A stretch of 18,187 nucleotides of DNA from DATLNF01 sp046590575. Its GTDB lineage: Bacteria > Actinomycetota > Actinomycetes > BP-191. The position numbers and the translations under genes are program-made. Positions 1 through 8,427 of the stretch are shown here, piece by piece (position 1 is the stretch's first letter; the number at the start of each line of letters is the position of its first letter). The stretch spans positions 1-18,187 of the forward strand of contig JBKJUS010000083.1 of the NCBI GenBank assembly GCA_046590575.1, written 5' to 3'. Under the pieces are notes generated by a model. The model did no database searches, was not told the DNA's origin, and was given only the letters and a program-made list of their open reading frames with translations.

Positions 1-1575
1 CGTGCCCTGCATCGGACTGGTCAGTGCGTCGCCTGCGGCCGCGCCGGTGCCACTTCCACCGCCTCGACGGCGTGGCTTGGCCGCCGCCCCGCCGGATGCC
101 GGGCCCGCACCGCCCAACGTCAGGCCACCCGGTAGCGACACCTCCAGCCGGCGCCCGCCCACTTCCACCACGACCGTCTGCCGCTCGGCAGGCGCCTCGG
201 GATCCTCGGTCGGGTGTGCGTAGGGCGGGATCTGGTTGTCGAACTCGGTCTCGATCCACCTGGTGTGCACGGTGAACGGTTCCGAGGTGAAGGCCGGGTC
301 GGAGACGATCGCGCGGTGGAACGCAACCACGGTAGGCATGCCGCCGACCTCGAGTTCGTCCAGCGCCCGGCGAGATCGTTCGAGGGCCTGCTGCCGGGTC
401 GCGCCGGTGACTATCAGCTTGGCCAGCATCGAGTCGAAGCCGCCACCGATCACGTCGCCCTCGACCACACCGGAGTCCAGCCGTACGCCCGGGCCGCTCG
501 GCGGTCGCCAACGGGTGACGGTCCCGGGCGCCGGCAGGAAGTTGCGGCCGGCGTCCTCACCGTTGATCCGGAATTCGAAGCTGTGCCCGCGCGGCTCGGG
601 ATCGGTGTCGTACCCGAGCGGCTCCCCGTCGGCGATCCGGAACTGCTCGCGGACGATGTCCAGGCCAGTGGTCTCCTCGCTGACCGGGTGTTCGACCTGC
701 AACCGGGTGTTGACCTCGAGGAAGGAGATCAGCCCGTCCTGCGCGACGAGGAACTCGCAGGTGCCGGCACCGACATAGCCGGCGGCCCGGATGATCTCCT
801 TCGACGAGGTGTAGAGCTGCGCACGTTGCGCTTCGGTGAGAAAGGGCGCGGGCGCCTCCTCCACGACCTTCTGGTAGCGCCGCTGTAATGAACAGTCGCG
901 TGTCGACACGACGACGACGTTGCCGTGCGTGTCGGCGAGCACCTGCGTCTCGACGTGACGCGGCTTGTCGAGGTAGCGCTCGACGAAGCACTCGCCGCGA
1001 CCGAATGCGGCCACCGCCTCGCGCACCGCCGAGTCGTACAGCTCCGGGATCTCCTCCATCGTTCGCGCGATCTTCAGACCGCGACCGCCACCACCGAAGG
1101 CCGCCTTGATGGCCACCGGTACGCCGTACTCCTGGGCGAAGGCGATCACCTCGTCGACACCGGTGACCGGGTCGGCGGTGCCGGGCGCGAGCGGCGCCCC
1201 GATCTTCAGCGCGATGTGCCGAGCGGTCGTCTTGTCGCCGAGCGCAGCGATCGCCTCGGGTGGCGGTCCGATCCAGGTGACGCCGGCGTCGATGACTGCC
1301 TGCGCAAAGTCGGCATTCTCCGACAGGAAGCCATAGCCGGGGTGCACAGCGTCCGCGCCGGCGGCAGCGACGGCCGCCAAGACCTTGTCGACCCGGAGGT
1401 AGGAGTCTCCTGGCGTTGTGCCGCCGAGCGCGAAGGCTTCGTCCGCGACTTTGACGTGCAGCGCGTCGCGATCCGGCTCGGCGTAGACGGCCACGCTGGC
1501 CAAGCCGTGGTCACGGCAGGCACGCGCCACTCGCACCGCGATCTCACCGCGGTTGGCGATGAGGACCTTGCGCAT
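1..1575 (-). CDS. Acyl-CoA carboxylase alpha subunit (biotin carboxylase plus start of biotin carrier domain), 3' end outside window
   Basis: This subunit carboxylates its own biotin with ATP and bicarbonate and passes the carboxyl group to a beta subunit; it acts in the cytosol. The 525 residues present begin MRKVLIANRGEIAVRV, the classic biotin carboxylase N-terminus. The ATP-grasp glycine loop FGGGGRG is at about residues 160-166, and the EVNTRLQVEHPVSE active-site segment follows near residue 280. A Gly/Ala/Arg-rich linker leads to SPMQGT (520-525), where the biotinyl domain starts. The biotinylated MKM lysine and roughly the last 65-75 residues lie beyond base 1. The ATG at 1575 has a GGAGG ribosome site four bases upstream. 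Its architecture resembles mycobacterial AccA3 and Streptomyces AccA2. It probably serves the beta subunit at 2480-4078 and is the likely substrate of the birA product at 4097. Family is certain; the exact acyl-CoA use is inferred. Confidence 0.95.
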   Translation of the reverse strand, partial: MRKVLIANRGEIAVRVARACRDHGLASVAVYAEPDRDALHVKVADEAFALGGTTPGDSYLRVDKVLAAVAAAGADAVHPGYGFLSENADFAQAVIDAGVTWIGPPPEAIAALGDKTTARHIALKIGAPLAPGTADPVTGVDEVIAFAQEYGVPVAIKAAFGGGGRGLKIARTMEEIPELYDSAVREAVAAFGRGECFVERYLDKPRHVETQVLADTHGNVVVVSTRDCSLQRRYQKVVEEAPAPFLTEAQRAQLYTSSKEIIRAAGYVGAGTCEFLVAQDGLISFLEVNTRLQVEHPVSEETTGLDIVREQFRIADGEPLGYDTDPEPRGHSFEFRINGEDAGRNFLPAPGTVTRWRPPSGPGVRLDSGVVEGDVIGGGFDSMLAKLIVTGATRQQALERSRRALDELEVGGMPTVVAFHRAIVSDPAFTSEPFTVHTRWIETEFDNQIPPYAHPTEDPEAPAERQTVVVEVGGRRLEVSLPGGLTLGGAGPASGGAAAKPRRRGGGSGTGAAAGDALTSPMQGT

Positions 1576-1627
1576 CGCACCTCCCGGTCCGTGCCGAACA
1601 GTGTGGGTTCGCCGTACGGCGTAGCGC

Positions 1628-1633
1628 AGTCTA
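1628..1633 (-). promoter_or_regulatory. Candidate -10 element (TAGACT) for the carboxylase alpha gene
   Basis: On the minus strand TAGACT fits the actinobacterial TAnnnT -10 consensus and would give a leader of about 45 nt before the ATG at 1575, long enough to carry the GGAGG site seen there. I see no clear -35. The assignment rests on the hexamer and its position only. Confidence 0.35.
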
Positions 1634-1668
1634 GGCGGTGTCTGGAGCAGGTCCGTGCGAGCGTCCGA

Positions 1669-1674
1669 TACTCT
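1669..1674 (+). promoter_or_regulatory. Candidate -10 element (TACTCT) for the cupredoxin lipoprotein gene
   Basis: TACTCT fits TAnnnT and predicts a transcript start near 1681, giving a leader of about 32 nt that includes the AAGGAG ribosome site before the GTG at 1713. There is no recognisable -35. It diverges from the candidate promoter of the alpha gene in the same 137-bp gap. Confidence 0.35.
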
Positions 1675-1712
1675 CGACCGGTCCGACCGCACCCTCGCGA
1701 AGGAGCTCAACC

Positions 1713-2201
1713 GTGCGCCGCGCTGCCGTCGCCGTCACAACGCTGGTCTTTCCAGTCGTCGTCGGCTGCACACTCAACAGCGACCCGGCGGCCGACTCGC
1801 TCGGGCGGGCTGCCGGCGCGGAGTCAGCGCCAGCCGCCGACGCGATCACCCTTGGCCAGAAGGTGGCCGGGGCCCCCACAATCGAGTTCGTCGCGCCGGT
1901 TGAGACGGAGTACGAGGTGATCGGCCCGACGACCGTGCGGCCCGGCTTCGTCAACATCAGCCTGACCTCCGAGGGCAATCACAACCTCGCTCTGACTGGC
2001 CCGGGGTTGCCGGTCGCCCTGCTCTGGGGATCCCTAGCGGGCCAGCCCGAGCAAGCCCTGACGCACTCGGTGCGTCTGCGGCTGGGCACCTACACCTACT
2101 ACTGCTCGGTGCCCGGCCATCGCAACGCCGGCATGCAGGGCACCATCGAGGTCAACGCGTTCGGGATCTCGGTGCCGACCGCGTCCGCCGCTTCCGCTTA
2201 G
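1713..2201 (+). CDS. Cupredoxin-domain lipoprotein
   Basis: A predicted secreted, lipid-anchored copper protein of 162 residues. Residues 1-19 form a short signal peptide (RR, then a hydrophobic run) ending in the lipobox VVGC, with Cys19 the lipidated residue. A low-complexity Ala/Asp stretch follows, then a beta-rich domain from about 55 to 150. The type-1 copper ligands are visible: His90 in the GNHN segment, then Cys131, His136 and Met141 in CSVPGHRNAGM (C-x4-H-x4-M). I chose the GTG at 1713 because AAGGAG lies seven bases upstream and it places the signal peptide at the N-terminus; an in-frame ATG 25 codons earlier would put a charged tail before it. Its electron-transfer partner or copper-handling role cannot be told from context. 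It faces the carboxylase genes and is read on the opposite strand, so a shared function is not implied. Confidence 0.85.
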   Translation: MRRAAVAVTTLVFPVVVGCTLNSDPAADSLGRAAGAESAPAADAITLGQKVAGAPTIEFVAPVETEYEVIGPTTVRPGFVNISLTSEGNHNLALTGPGLPVALLWGSLAGQPEQALTHSVRLRLGTYTYYCSVPGHRNAGMQGTIEVNAFGISVPTASAASA

Positions 2202-2202
2202 T

Positions 2203-2255
2203 TGATCTTTGAACCCGTAGCTACCGCGTCCCGCATGAGCCGGGTTCAAAGATCA
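2203..2255. terminator. 15-bp perfect inverted repeat between convergent genes, candidate bidirectional terminator
   Basis: The arms TGATCTTTGAACCCG (2203-2217) and its exact reverse complement (2241-2255) flank a 23-nt loop. The repeat starts one base after the cupredoxin stop, and its right arm contains the TGA stop (2255-2253) of the opposing epsilon-subunit gene. Such a stem between two converging stops would fold in either transcript. Neither side is followed by a T tract, so it would be a U-less, actinobacterial-type hairpin. The right arm also contains GGTTCAAA, like a tRNA T-arm, but no tRNA surrounds it. Confidence 0.6.
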
Positions 2256-2479
2256 CGGCGAGGGGTGACGCGCCGCGGCGCGCCAGGATCCCGGCCCGGG
2301 CGGCGGCAGCGGCTGGCGGACGCTGGACCCGCGGCTACGTCGCGACCGCGCGTCCCTTGCGCTGGCACCGGCCGACGACGCTGCGGCCGCACGCGTGAGC
2401 AGCACTGCGGTGACAGCGGCCAGCTCCTCATCAGTGGGGTGGCCACGGACGAGGTGCAGCAGGGTCGGCTCGTCGGCAC

Positions 2480-2483
<4 letters not shown>
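2253..2483 (-). CDS. Acyl-CoA carboxylase epsilon subunit
   Basis: A 76-residue protein of the actinobacterial ACC epsilon family, a small subunit that helps hold the alpha and beta subunits together and raises activity. The family signature is the N-terminal LHLVRGHPTDEELAAVTAVL (about residues 9-28) and the C-terminal PPPGPGSWRAAARHP. Between them is a variable Ala/Ser/Arg-rich linker, as usual for this family. The ATG at 2483 overlaps the beta-subunit TGA as ATGA, which points to translational coupling and one transcript with the beta gene. The stop lies inside the inverted repeat at 2203-2255. Its length is typical. It is similar in kind to mycobacterial AccE5, which sits directly after accD5. 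Confidence 0.9.
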
Positions 2484-4078
<1,595 letters not shown>

Positions 4079-4084
4079 GGCCCG

Positions 4085-4091
4085 TAGGCTA
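4085..4091. promoter_or_regulatory. Symmetric bidirectional -10 element (TAGGCTA / TAGCCTA)
   Basis: The same seven bases supply a -10 hexamer for both strands: TAGGCT (4085-4090) facing birA and TAGCCT (4091-4086) facing the beta-subunit gene. The GTG of birA begins after six bases and the ATG of the beta gene after seven, so both transcripts should start at or next to the start codon and be leaderless. Only 18 bp separate the two start codons and no Shine-Dalgarno site is present on either side. The TAnnnTA symmetry is the known basis of divergent transcription from one -10 element. Confidence 0.65.
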
Positions 4092-4096
4092 GCGCC

Positions 4097-4954
4097 GTGG
4101 AGATTGCAGGCACCGGCGGACCGCCGTCGTACGCCGATCTCGACCGACCGCCCCTGCTCGCTCGGGTGCTTCGATCGGCGGTGATTCGGGTCGCGCCGTG
4201 GCGGGAGCTGCACGTGCTCGGCGAGGTCGGCTCGACCAACGATGTCGTGTCGGCGGCGGCCCGGGCCGGTGAGCCAGAGGGTCTGGTCGTCATCGCCGAG
4301 TCGCAGACCGGCGGGCGCGGCCGGCTCGGCCGCGAGTGGGTCTCGCCACCGCGGGCCGGCCTCACCCTGTCCGTGCTGCTGCGTCCCGCGGTGCCGGCGG
4401 ATCGCCTGTCGTGGCTACCGCTTCTGGTCGGCGCTGCAGCGGGCCGCGCTGTCGCGGAGCGAAGTGGTCTCGACGTGCGCCTGAAGTGGCCCAACGACCT
4501 CATCGTCGAGGACCGCAAGCTGGGCGGAGTTCTGGCCGAGGTCGTCGGAGACGCCGTCGTCGTCGGCATCGGGCTCAATGTCTCGACCCGCCGCGACGAG
4601 CTGCCGCGGGCAAACGCGACGTCGGTGGGGGCCGAGCTCGCCACCAGCGGAAGGGTCGAGGGCAAGGCGGCAGACCGAGCGCCGCTACTGCTGGCGCTGT
4701 TGCGGGCCATCGGACCGGACTACCTCGACTGGGTGGCTGCCAACGGGGCGTCGGAGGACGTCGGCCCGCGCTACCGCGCGATCTGCTCGTCCGTCGGTCG
4801 CCGCGTCGTCGTGTCCCTTCCGTCAGGTGAGTCGGTGACGGGCGACGTGCTCGACGTCGACGAGCTCGGTCGCCTCGTCGTGGTTCGAGCGGACGGCTCG
4901 GTGGTGTCGTTCACGGCTGGAGATGTCACCCACGCCGCGCTCGACCCGGCTTAG
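4097..4954 (+). CDS. birA: Biotin--[acetyl-CoA-carboxylase] ligase
   Basis: This enzyme activates biotin as biotinyl-AMP and attaches it to the carrier lysine of the carboxylase alpha subunit. The 285 residues contain STND (46-49), the nucleotide loop GRGRLGREW (73-81), KWPND (130-134), KLGGVLAE (141-148) and GIGLN (157-161), in the order expected for the catalytic domain. A small SH3-like C-terminal domain follows (about 235-285, with SGESVTGDVLDVDELGRLVV). There is no N-terminal helix-turn-helix, so this is a class I ligase that does not repress biotin genes. The GTG start is taken because it follows a -10 hexamer by six bases (leaderless) and keeps the first residues in line with the family. 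It diverges from its client's partner subunit and converges with the lipoprotein at 4961, leaving six bases between stops. Confidence 0.95.
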   Translation: MEIAGTGGPPSYADLDRPPLLARVLRSAVIRVAPWRELHVLGEVGSTNDVVSAAARAGEPEGLVVIAESQTGGRGRLGREWVSPPRAGLTLSVLLRPAVPADRLSWLPLLVGAAAGRAVAERSGLDVRLKWPNDLIVEDRKLGGVLAEVVGDAVVVGIGLNVSTRRDELPRANATSVGAELATSGRVEGKAADRAPLLLALLRAIGPDYLDWVAANGASEDVGPRYRAICSSVGRRVVVSLPSGESVTGDVLDVDELGRLVVVRADGSVVSFTAGDVTHAALDPA

Positions 4955-4960
4955 CCGACG

Positions 4961-5938
4961 TCAGCCGACGACGCGGACGACCTTGGTGTCGGAGTTGATC
5001 TCCGAGCCGTCCTCAGCGGACTCCTCGAAGGCCGTGATCTCGACGTACCCGGACGTCTCGAGGACCTCGTCGGGGACGGTCACTTTGACCGACCAGCTGC
5101 CGCGGCCGGGCGCACCCTCGCTGGCCGTCACGAAGCCGCTGGAGTAGGTCGGCTTCGCGCCTACGCAGGTGACGTCGGCCGGGCAACCGCGGGTGACTCG
5201 CCACTGCACGTTGGCCTCGAAGACGGTGGCCGTCCCGGAGAGGACGAACGTCGTGCCGACCTCTGTTGTCTCGTTGGGGTTGTCGATCGAGACGAAGGCG
5301 AGGACGTCGATGTGCGAGCCCCTGCGCAGTGTGCGGCCAGCGAGGGACTCGTGGCCCCAGAGGTCGGTCACCTCCTTGCCGTCGACCAGGATGCGCACGC
5401 CAGAGATGGTGCGGTCCGCCGCCGTCACGGTGTGCACCACCTGCTGCACGCTCATCGCGGTCGCCTCAGCGCCACCCTTCCCCTCGAGGGCGGCCCTGTT
5501 CAGGTCGACGGTCGCCATGCCGCCGGATCGTGAGATTCCGCGCACCGTCGTGGTCCGGGGCCACAGGCTGGAGTAGTCGCGGTCCAGCGCAGGCTCGCGG
5601 AACATCGCGTCGAGCGCTCCCCGCACCGGAGTGTCCGAACGCGGGACCTGGCGGAACTCCCGTTGCAGCCGAATGCCGTTGCGGGTGTCGACCAGGTAGT
5701 ACAGGGCAGCCGTCGTCGTACCAGGCTGCTGGCTGGCGGAGCCGGCGGGCGTGCTGCCCGGCTCTCCGCTCGGCTCGGCAGTGGAGCCTGGTGGCGCCGT
5801 GCCGGCGGGAGATCGGGTGGTCGACGACGGCGCCGGGGCCACGGCGTCGGTCGCGGTGCCGCTGTTGCAGCCGGCCAGAGCGATGAGCGCGGCGGCGGCC
5901 AGCCCACCGGTGGCGCGGCGGCTAGGGGTGGACGGCAT
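4961..5938 (-). CDS. GerMN/Gmad2-domain lipoprotein
   Basis: A 325-residue exported lipoprotein of unknown biochemical role. Residues 1-24 are a signal peptide with lipobox LAGC (Cys24). A Ser/Pro/Gly/Thr-rich tether runs to about residue 76. A GerMN domain follows (about 78-205), recognised by LYYLVDTRNGIRLQREFRQV, then VRGALDAMF, the VDLN strand and VRILVDGKEV. An immunoglobulin-like Gmad2 domain occupies about 210-322. It holds the only two cysteines after the lipobox, Cys252 and Cys258, which could form a disulfide outside the cell. Both domains were named from spore-germination proteins, but actinobacteria that do not sporulate also carry the pair, so a cell-envelope role is more likely here. 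The ATG at 5938 has GGAGG six bases upstream. The family assignment is firm; the function is not known. Confidence 0.85.
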   Translation of the reverse strand: MPSTPSRRATGGLAAAALIALAGCNSGTATDAVAPAPSSTTRSPAGTAPPGSTAEPSGEPGSTPAGSASQQPGTTTAALYYLVDTRNGIRLQREFRQVPRSDTPVRGALDAMFREPALDRDYSSLWPRTTTVRGISRSGGMATVDLNRAALEGKGGAEATAMSVQQVVHTVTAADRTISGVRILVDGKEVTDLWGHESLAGRTLRRGSHIDVLAFVSIDNPNETTEVGTTFVLSGTATVFEANVQWRVTRGCPADVTCVGAKPTYSSGFVTASEGAPGRGSWSVKVTVPDEVLETSGYVEITAFEESAEDGSEINSDTKVVRVVG

Positions 5939-6075
5939 GGCGGGCCTCCGGTCGATGACAGGCGTTGGTTCTATCGCAGTAGACGCCCAGCCTGGCCAGA
6001 GGTTGCATGTGTCGACGTACCAATCGCATCAAGGGAACGTGCCACGATGCGGGGAATCCGACGGGAGGGGCATCG

Positions 6076-6600
6076 ATGGGCTATCCAAAACGGCTGCTCA
6101 ACGAGGACGAGGAGATCGTCTTCGACCTGCGGCCGCACTGGAAGGCGGTCGCCGGGGCGAGTCTGCTCGCGCCGGTCATCGTCGGGCTCGCCGCCTTCGC
6201 TATCGCCCGGGTGCCTGAAGGCTCGGTGCAGACCGCGGCACGTGTTGCGCTCGTCGCGGTGGGGATCGGAGTCTTCATCGCCTTCTGCGTCGTGCCGTGG
6301 GCCAAGTGGCTGACAACGCATTTCGTGGTGACGACCCGCCGGGTGATCATGCGCGCGGGCGTGCTGGGGCGCAGTGGCCGCGACATCCCGCTCTTCCGGA
6401 TCAACGACGTGACCTTCGAGCACAGCTTCTTCGAGCGACTGCTGGGCGCCGGGTCGCTCATCGTCGAGAGCGCCGGTGAGCGCGGGCAGGTGACGCTGGC
6501 CGACATCCCGCACCCGGAGGACGTGCAGCGTGAGGTCTACCGGCTCATCGAGTTGGACGACCTCCGCCGTCGTGGCGAGCCGCCGCCGAACCCCGTGTAG
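6076..6600 (+). CDS. PH-domain (bPH_2-type) membrane protein
   Basis: A 174-residue inner-membrane protein. Two hydrophobic segments (about 24-45 and 53-76) form a hairpin, followed by a bacterial pleckstrin-like domain (about 78-155) with the typical run TTHFVVTTRRVIMRAGVLGR, then DIPLFRINDVTF and GSLIVESAG. The start chosen is the ATG at 6076, five bases after GGGAGGGG; the frame remains open for 23 more codons upstream but those residues are not like the family. A PH-like membrane protein sits next to birA in mycobacteria as well, as I recall, so the linkage is conserved though the role is unknown. Its TAG stop forms part of the -10 element of the next gene. Confidence 0.85.
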   Translation: MGYPKRLLNEDEEIVFDLRPHWKAVAGASLLAPVIVGLAAFAIARVPEGSVQTAARVALVAVGIGVFIAFCVVPWAKWLTTHFVVTTRRVIMRAGVLGRSGRDIPLFRINDVTFEHSFFERLLGAGSLIVESAGERGQVTLADIPHPEDVQREVYRLIELDDLRRRGEPPPNPV

Positions 6601-6603
6601 CGT
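6598..6603 (+). promoter_or_regulatory. Candidate -10 element (TAGCGT) for the leaderless HMG-CoA lyase gene
   Basis: TAGCGT starts on the TAG stop codon of the PH-domain gene and ends seven bases before the ATG at 6611. This is the spacing seen at other leaderless starts in this window, and there is no Shine-Dalgarno site before that ATG. It suggests the lyase can be transcribed apart from the upstream gene. Confidence 0.5.
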
Positions 6604-6610
6604 TTTCACC

Positions 6611-7516
6611 ATGAGCGACCTGCCAACCCGGATCAGCCTGCGCGAGGTCGGTCCCCGGGACGGCTTGCAGAATGAAGCTCCGGTGCCGACCGAGGCCAAG
6701 GTCGCGCTGATCGATGCGCTGTCGCGCACCGGAGTCGGGCGCATCGAGGCGGTGTCCTTCGTCCATCCCAAGGCGATTCCGCAAATGGCTGACGCGGACG
6801 AGGTGTGGGCGGGCATCGCTCGTTCGGATGACGTCCGTTACTCCGCGTTGGTGCCCAATCTCAGAGGAGCAGAGCGGGCGCTCGCCAGTGGTTTCCGCGA
6901 GATTGAGGTCGTCGTGTCGGCGAGCGACACGCACAATCGAAAGAACATCAACCGCTCCACCGAAGAGTCACTCGACGAGATCAGCGCGGTCATCGCCGCA
7001 GCACACGACGTCGGGGCAGCGGTCCAGGTCATCGTCTCGACTGCCTTCGGATGTCCTTACGAGGGCGAAGTGGAGCAGTCGCGTGTCATCGCGGTGGCCG
7101 GTCGCGCGGTGCGCGACGGTGCGGACAGCATCTCGTTTGGCGACACCACGGGTATGGCGACGCCGACGCGGGTCACCCGACTGGTCGGAGAGCTGCGATC
7201 GGCGTACGCCGAGGCGCCGCTCAACCTGCACTTCCACAACACCCGCGGCACCGGTCTCGCCAACGTGCTCGCCGCACTCCAGCTCGGGGTCGACGACTTC
7301 GACGCGTCGATCGGCGGCCTCGGCGGGTGTCCCTACGCTCCCGGCGCGACGGGGAACGTGTGCACCGAGGACCTGGTGCACATGGTCGAGGACATGGGCG
7401 TCGACACCGGCGTCGACCTCGCTGCCATGATCGAGGCGGCGCGGACCGCCGAGCAGATTGTCGGCCGCACCCTGCCGTCCCAGGTGCTCCGGGCCGGCCC
7501 CCGCATTCCCCTCTAG
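6611..7516 (+). CDS. mvaB: Hydroxymethylglutaryl-CoA lyase
   Basis: Cleaves 3-hydroxy-3-methylglutaryl-CoA to acetoacetate and acetyl-CoA, the last step of leucine breakdown. The 301 residues form a complete HMGL-like TIM barrel. REVGPRDGLQNE (11-22) supplies the catalytic Arg16 and metal ligand Asp17. The metal histidines are His207 and His209 in HFHNTRGTG. The active-site loop GGLGGCPYAPGATGNV (236-250) contains catalytic Cys240. All residues needed for lyase activity are therefore present. It is distinguished from isopropylmalate synthases by its short length and the GGCPYAPGA loop. Leucine catabolism also needs methylcrotonyl-CoA carboxylase; the carboxyltransferase at 9716 is a candidate partner. 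The gene ends in a CTAG shared with the opposing dehydratase. Confidence 0.93.
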   Translation: MSDLPTRISLREVGPRDGLQNEAPVPTEAKVALIDALSRTGVGRIEAVSFVHPKAIPQMADADEVWAGIARSDDVRYSALVPNLRGAERALASGFREIEVVVSASDTHNRKNINRSTEESLDEISAVIAAAHDVGAAVQVIVSTAFGCPYEGEVEQSRVIAVAGRAVRDGADSISFGDTTGMATPTRVTRLVGELRSAYAEAPLNLHFHNTRGTGLANVLAALQLGVDDFDASIGGLGGCPYAPGATGNVCTEDLVHMVEDMGVDTGVDLAAMIEAARTAEQIVGRTLPSQVLRAGPRIPL

Positions 7517-8427
7517 CTCAGCGTCGAGGGGTCGACATTGGCGCCGCACGCGAGTACGACAACGCGCTCGCCGGCTGCAGGGGTGTACGCGCCCGAGAGC
7601 AACGCGGCCATCGCGGCAGCGCCGCCCGGCTCGCTGGCCAGCCGGACCTCATCCCAGAGCCAGCGTTGGGCGCGTAGCACGTCGTCGTCGCTGACGAGCA
7701 ACGATCGGTCCACCCACTGCTGCGCGGCGGCGAAGCCGATCGCGCCGATACGGGTAGCGCCCAGTGCGCTCGCCGCTATGCCGCCGACCTCGACGTCGAT
7801 GGGCGCGCCGGCGGTCAACGCGGCGTGGAGTGTCGGGGTCGATGCTGTCTCTACGGCGACCACCCGGACGTCGCCGCGGAACCAGGACGCGACGCCGCCG
7901 ATGAGTCCGCCGCCGCCGACAGCGACGACGACGGTGTCCACGTCAGGGGTCTGCTCGGCGATCTCCATCGCGCAGGTGCCGGCGCCTGCGACGACCGGGG
8001 GCTGGTCGTACGCGTGGGCAAAGAGCGCGCCGGTGCGCTCGCAGTGCTCGACGCTCGCCGCGAGGGCATGCTCGTAACGGGAGCCGGCCGGCACGACATC
8101 AGCACCCAGCAAGCGCAGCCGATCAGCCTTCGCGGCGGGTGCGGTCTTCGGAACAAAGACGGTCGCGCGGTGCCCGAGGTCGCGGGCGGCATAGGCGACC
8201 GCGAGCCCGAAGTTGCCGCCGGACGCGGCGACCACCCCGGCGGCCGGCACCTCGGCCGACAGCAGCAGGGTGTAGGCGCCGCGTGCCTTGAAGGTGCCGC
8301 TCACCTGCAGCATCTCGAGCTTGAGCACCAGACCTGCCGCGACCTCAAGCACGGGCGTACGCCGGATCCGGGAGCTGATGAGCGCCGCAGCCGCGGAGAT
8401 GTCCTCGCGCGACGGCGGCCCGGTCAT
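7513..8427 (-). CDS. PLP-dependent threonine/serine dehydratase
   Basis: Probably deaminates L-threonine or L-serine to the 2-oxo acid and ammonia. At 304 residues it is a single catalytic domain without the C-terminal ACT-like regulatory domain of biosynthetic IlvA, so it should not be feedback-inhibited by isoleucine. The PLP lysine is Lys47 in SGTFKARGA. The substrate loop is SGGNFG (69-74; most relatives have SSGNHG or SGGNHG), and the phosphate-binding glycine loop is GGGGL (171-175). The ATG at 8427 overlaps the TGA of the upstream transporter as ATGA, so the two are probably co-translated. Its stop TAG lies on the same palindromic CTAG as the stop of the lyase gene. Members of this fold also include serine racemases and other beta-eliminating enzymes, so the substrate is inferred. 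Confidence 0.88.
   Translation of the reverse strand: MTGPPSREDISAAAALISSRIRRTPVLEVAAGLVLKLEMLQVSGTFKARGAYTLLLSAEVPAAGVVAASGGNFGLAVAYAARDLGHRATVFVPKTAPAAKADRLRLLGADVVPAGSRYEHALAASVEHCERTGALFAHAYDQPPVVAGAGTCAMEIAEQTPDVDTVVVAVGGGGLIGGVASWFRGDVRVVAVETASTPTLHAALTAGAPIDVEVGGIAASALGATRIGAIGFAAAQQWVDRSLLVSDDDVLRAQRWLWDEVRLASEPGGAAAMAALLSGAYTPAAGERVVVLACGANVDPSTLS

Noticed and set aside
2241..2255. tRNA gene or tRNA fragment suggested by GGGTTCAAA
   Set aside because: No acceptor, D or anticodon arms fit around it; the segment is explained as one arm of an inverted repeat.
5939..6075. Promoters in the 137-bp gap between the GerMN lipoprotein and PH-domain genes
   Set aside because: A promoter must be here for at least one gene, but I could not find a TAnnnT hexamer with convincing position or spacing on either strand. 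Only the ribosome sites GGAGG (minus, 5949-5945) and GGGAGGGG (plus, 6063-6070) are clear.
5971..6816. A 281-codon minus-strand frame across the PH-domain and HMG-CoA lyase genes
   Set aside because: It spans two real plus-strand genes and encodes no recognisable protein.
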